Part shown: positions 5,953-6,093 of the stretch, in pieces | Layout: every line of letters begins with the position of its first letter | How positions within the stretch are numbered: the first letter of the stretch is position 1 | Assembly: GCA_024276455.1 (NCBI GenBank) | Contig: JAJRXE010000027.1 | Location: 1 to 6,093 of the forward strand | Origin: Calditrichota bacterium | GTDB taxonomy: Bacteria; Calditrichota; Calditrichia; RBG-13-44-9 | DNA: 6,093 nucleotides | Direction of reading: 5' to 3' | Translations under genes and position numbers: made by a program | The notes under the pieces: generated by a model | Told to the model about the DNA's origin: nothing | What the model saw: only the letters and a program-made list of their open reading frames with translations | The model's database searches: none

Positions 5953-6093
5953 TCAAGAGGTTAAACGTTTTCCCGGTCCCCGTAACATTAGAACTAGACT
6001 TAAAAATAAGATTCGCAAATCCAGACGCAGCGACATGTTCTCGACGTAATATATGTCCGATTTTATGCGTTCTTCCACTATTTTCTGGGAGAA
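5953..6093 (-). CDS. Polyprenyl-phosphate sugar-phosphate transferase (PGT), C-terminal fragment cut by window edge
   Basis: This is the end of a - strand gene entering from the right edge: 46 residues and a TGA at 5955-5953. The peptide ERIKSDIYYVENMSLRLDLR followed by ILFLSLVLMLRGPGK matches the C-terminal end of the bacterial sugar transferase domain (WbaP/WecA-independent PGT family), whose hallmark is a D-x-Y-Y-x-x-N-x-S-L-x-x-D-L-x-I-L pattern followed by a short hydrophobic helix. Such enzymes move a sugar-1-phosphate from a UDP-sugar onto undecaprenyl phosphate at the inner membrane, the first step of lipid-linked glycan assembly. The catalytic Asp-Glu region is outside the window. 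Unlike the following fusion protein, the visible part looks canonical. The stop lies 28 nt before the preferred start of the fusion gene, indicating one operon. The family call rests on a short but characteristic tail. Confidence 0.72.
   Translation of the reverse strand, partial: FSQKIVEERIKSDIYYVENMSLRLDLRILFLSLVLMLRGPGKRLTS

Noticed and set aside
1..6093. High frequency of CCGG-containing words such as TTCCGGA on both strands
   Set aside because: They are scattered without fixed spacing and are explained by codon use (CGG, CCG, GGA), not by a repeat family.
1..6093. Search for tRNA, rRNA, CRISPR arrays, insertion sequences and attachment sites
   Set aside because: No matching structure, spaced direct repeat, transposase motif or terminal inverted repeat was seen; nearly all bases are in well-supported glycan genes.

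Overview
This window holds part of a cell-surface polysaccharide locus: six genes, two of them cut by the window edges, in two convergent arms. A GT9 heptosyltransferase-family enzyme beside a WaaE-like GT2 enzyme suggests a Gram-negative bacterium with LPS or a similar outer-membrane glycolipid. Base composition is balanced and uniform, and nothing looks recently acquired. I cannot name the organism. The gene styles would fit an FCB-group lineage such as Calditrichota or its relatives, but that is a weak guess.

The left arm (+ strand, 1-2115) holds the last 74 codons of a GT4 glycosyltransferase, a complete WaaE-like GT2 glycosyltransferase and a complete GT9 enzyme that overlaps it by 20 nt. 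Together they look like an operon for core-oligosaccharide assembly. A 100-bp gap (2116-2215) follows. It contains one weak hairpin that may end the left arm.

The right arm (- strand, read from 6093 down to 2216) begins with the last 46 codons of a polyprenyl-phosphate sugar-phosphate transferase (PGT). Next is a large fusion protein: an N-terminal GT2 rhamnosyltransferase-like domain, a membrane segment, a Rossmann-like domain and a C-terminal PGT-like domain. The last gene, overlapping the fusion by 17 nt, encodes an oxidoreductase with a GroES-like (MDR) N-terminus joined to a Gfo/Idh/MocA domain. Tight spacing suggests co-transcription and translational coupling. The likely role is building a lipid-linked glycan (O-antigen, exopolysaccharide or protein glycan), with the oxidoreductase altering a sugar nucleotide or glycan intermediate.

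The most interesting features are in the right arm. The fusion's PGT domain keeps the flanking motifs (SLVG, KPGITG, the C-terminal helix), but the segment carrying the catalytic Asp-Glu pair is shortened, and the pair appears to be Asn-Ile. The gene just upstream encodes another PGT whose visible tail looks canonical. This suggests a pairing of an active PGT with a PGT-like membrane scaffold carrying a glycosyltransferase. The oxidoreductase also looks like a shortened form of the two-domain MDR-Gfo enzymes, having lost the MDR nucleotide-binding subdomain.
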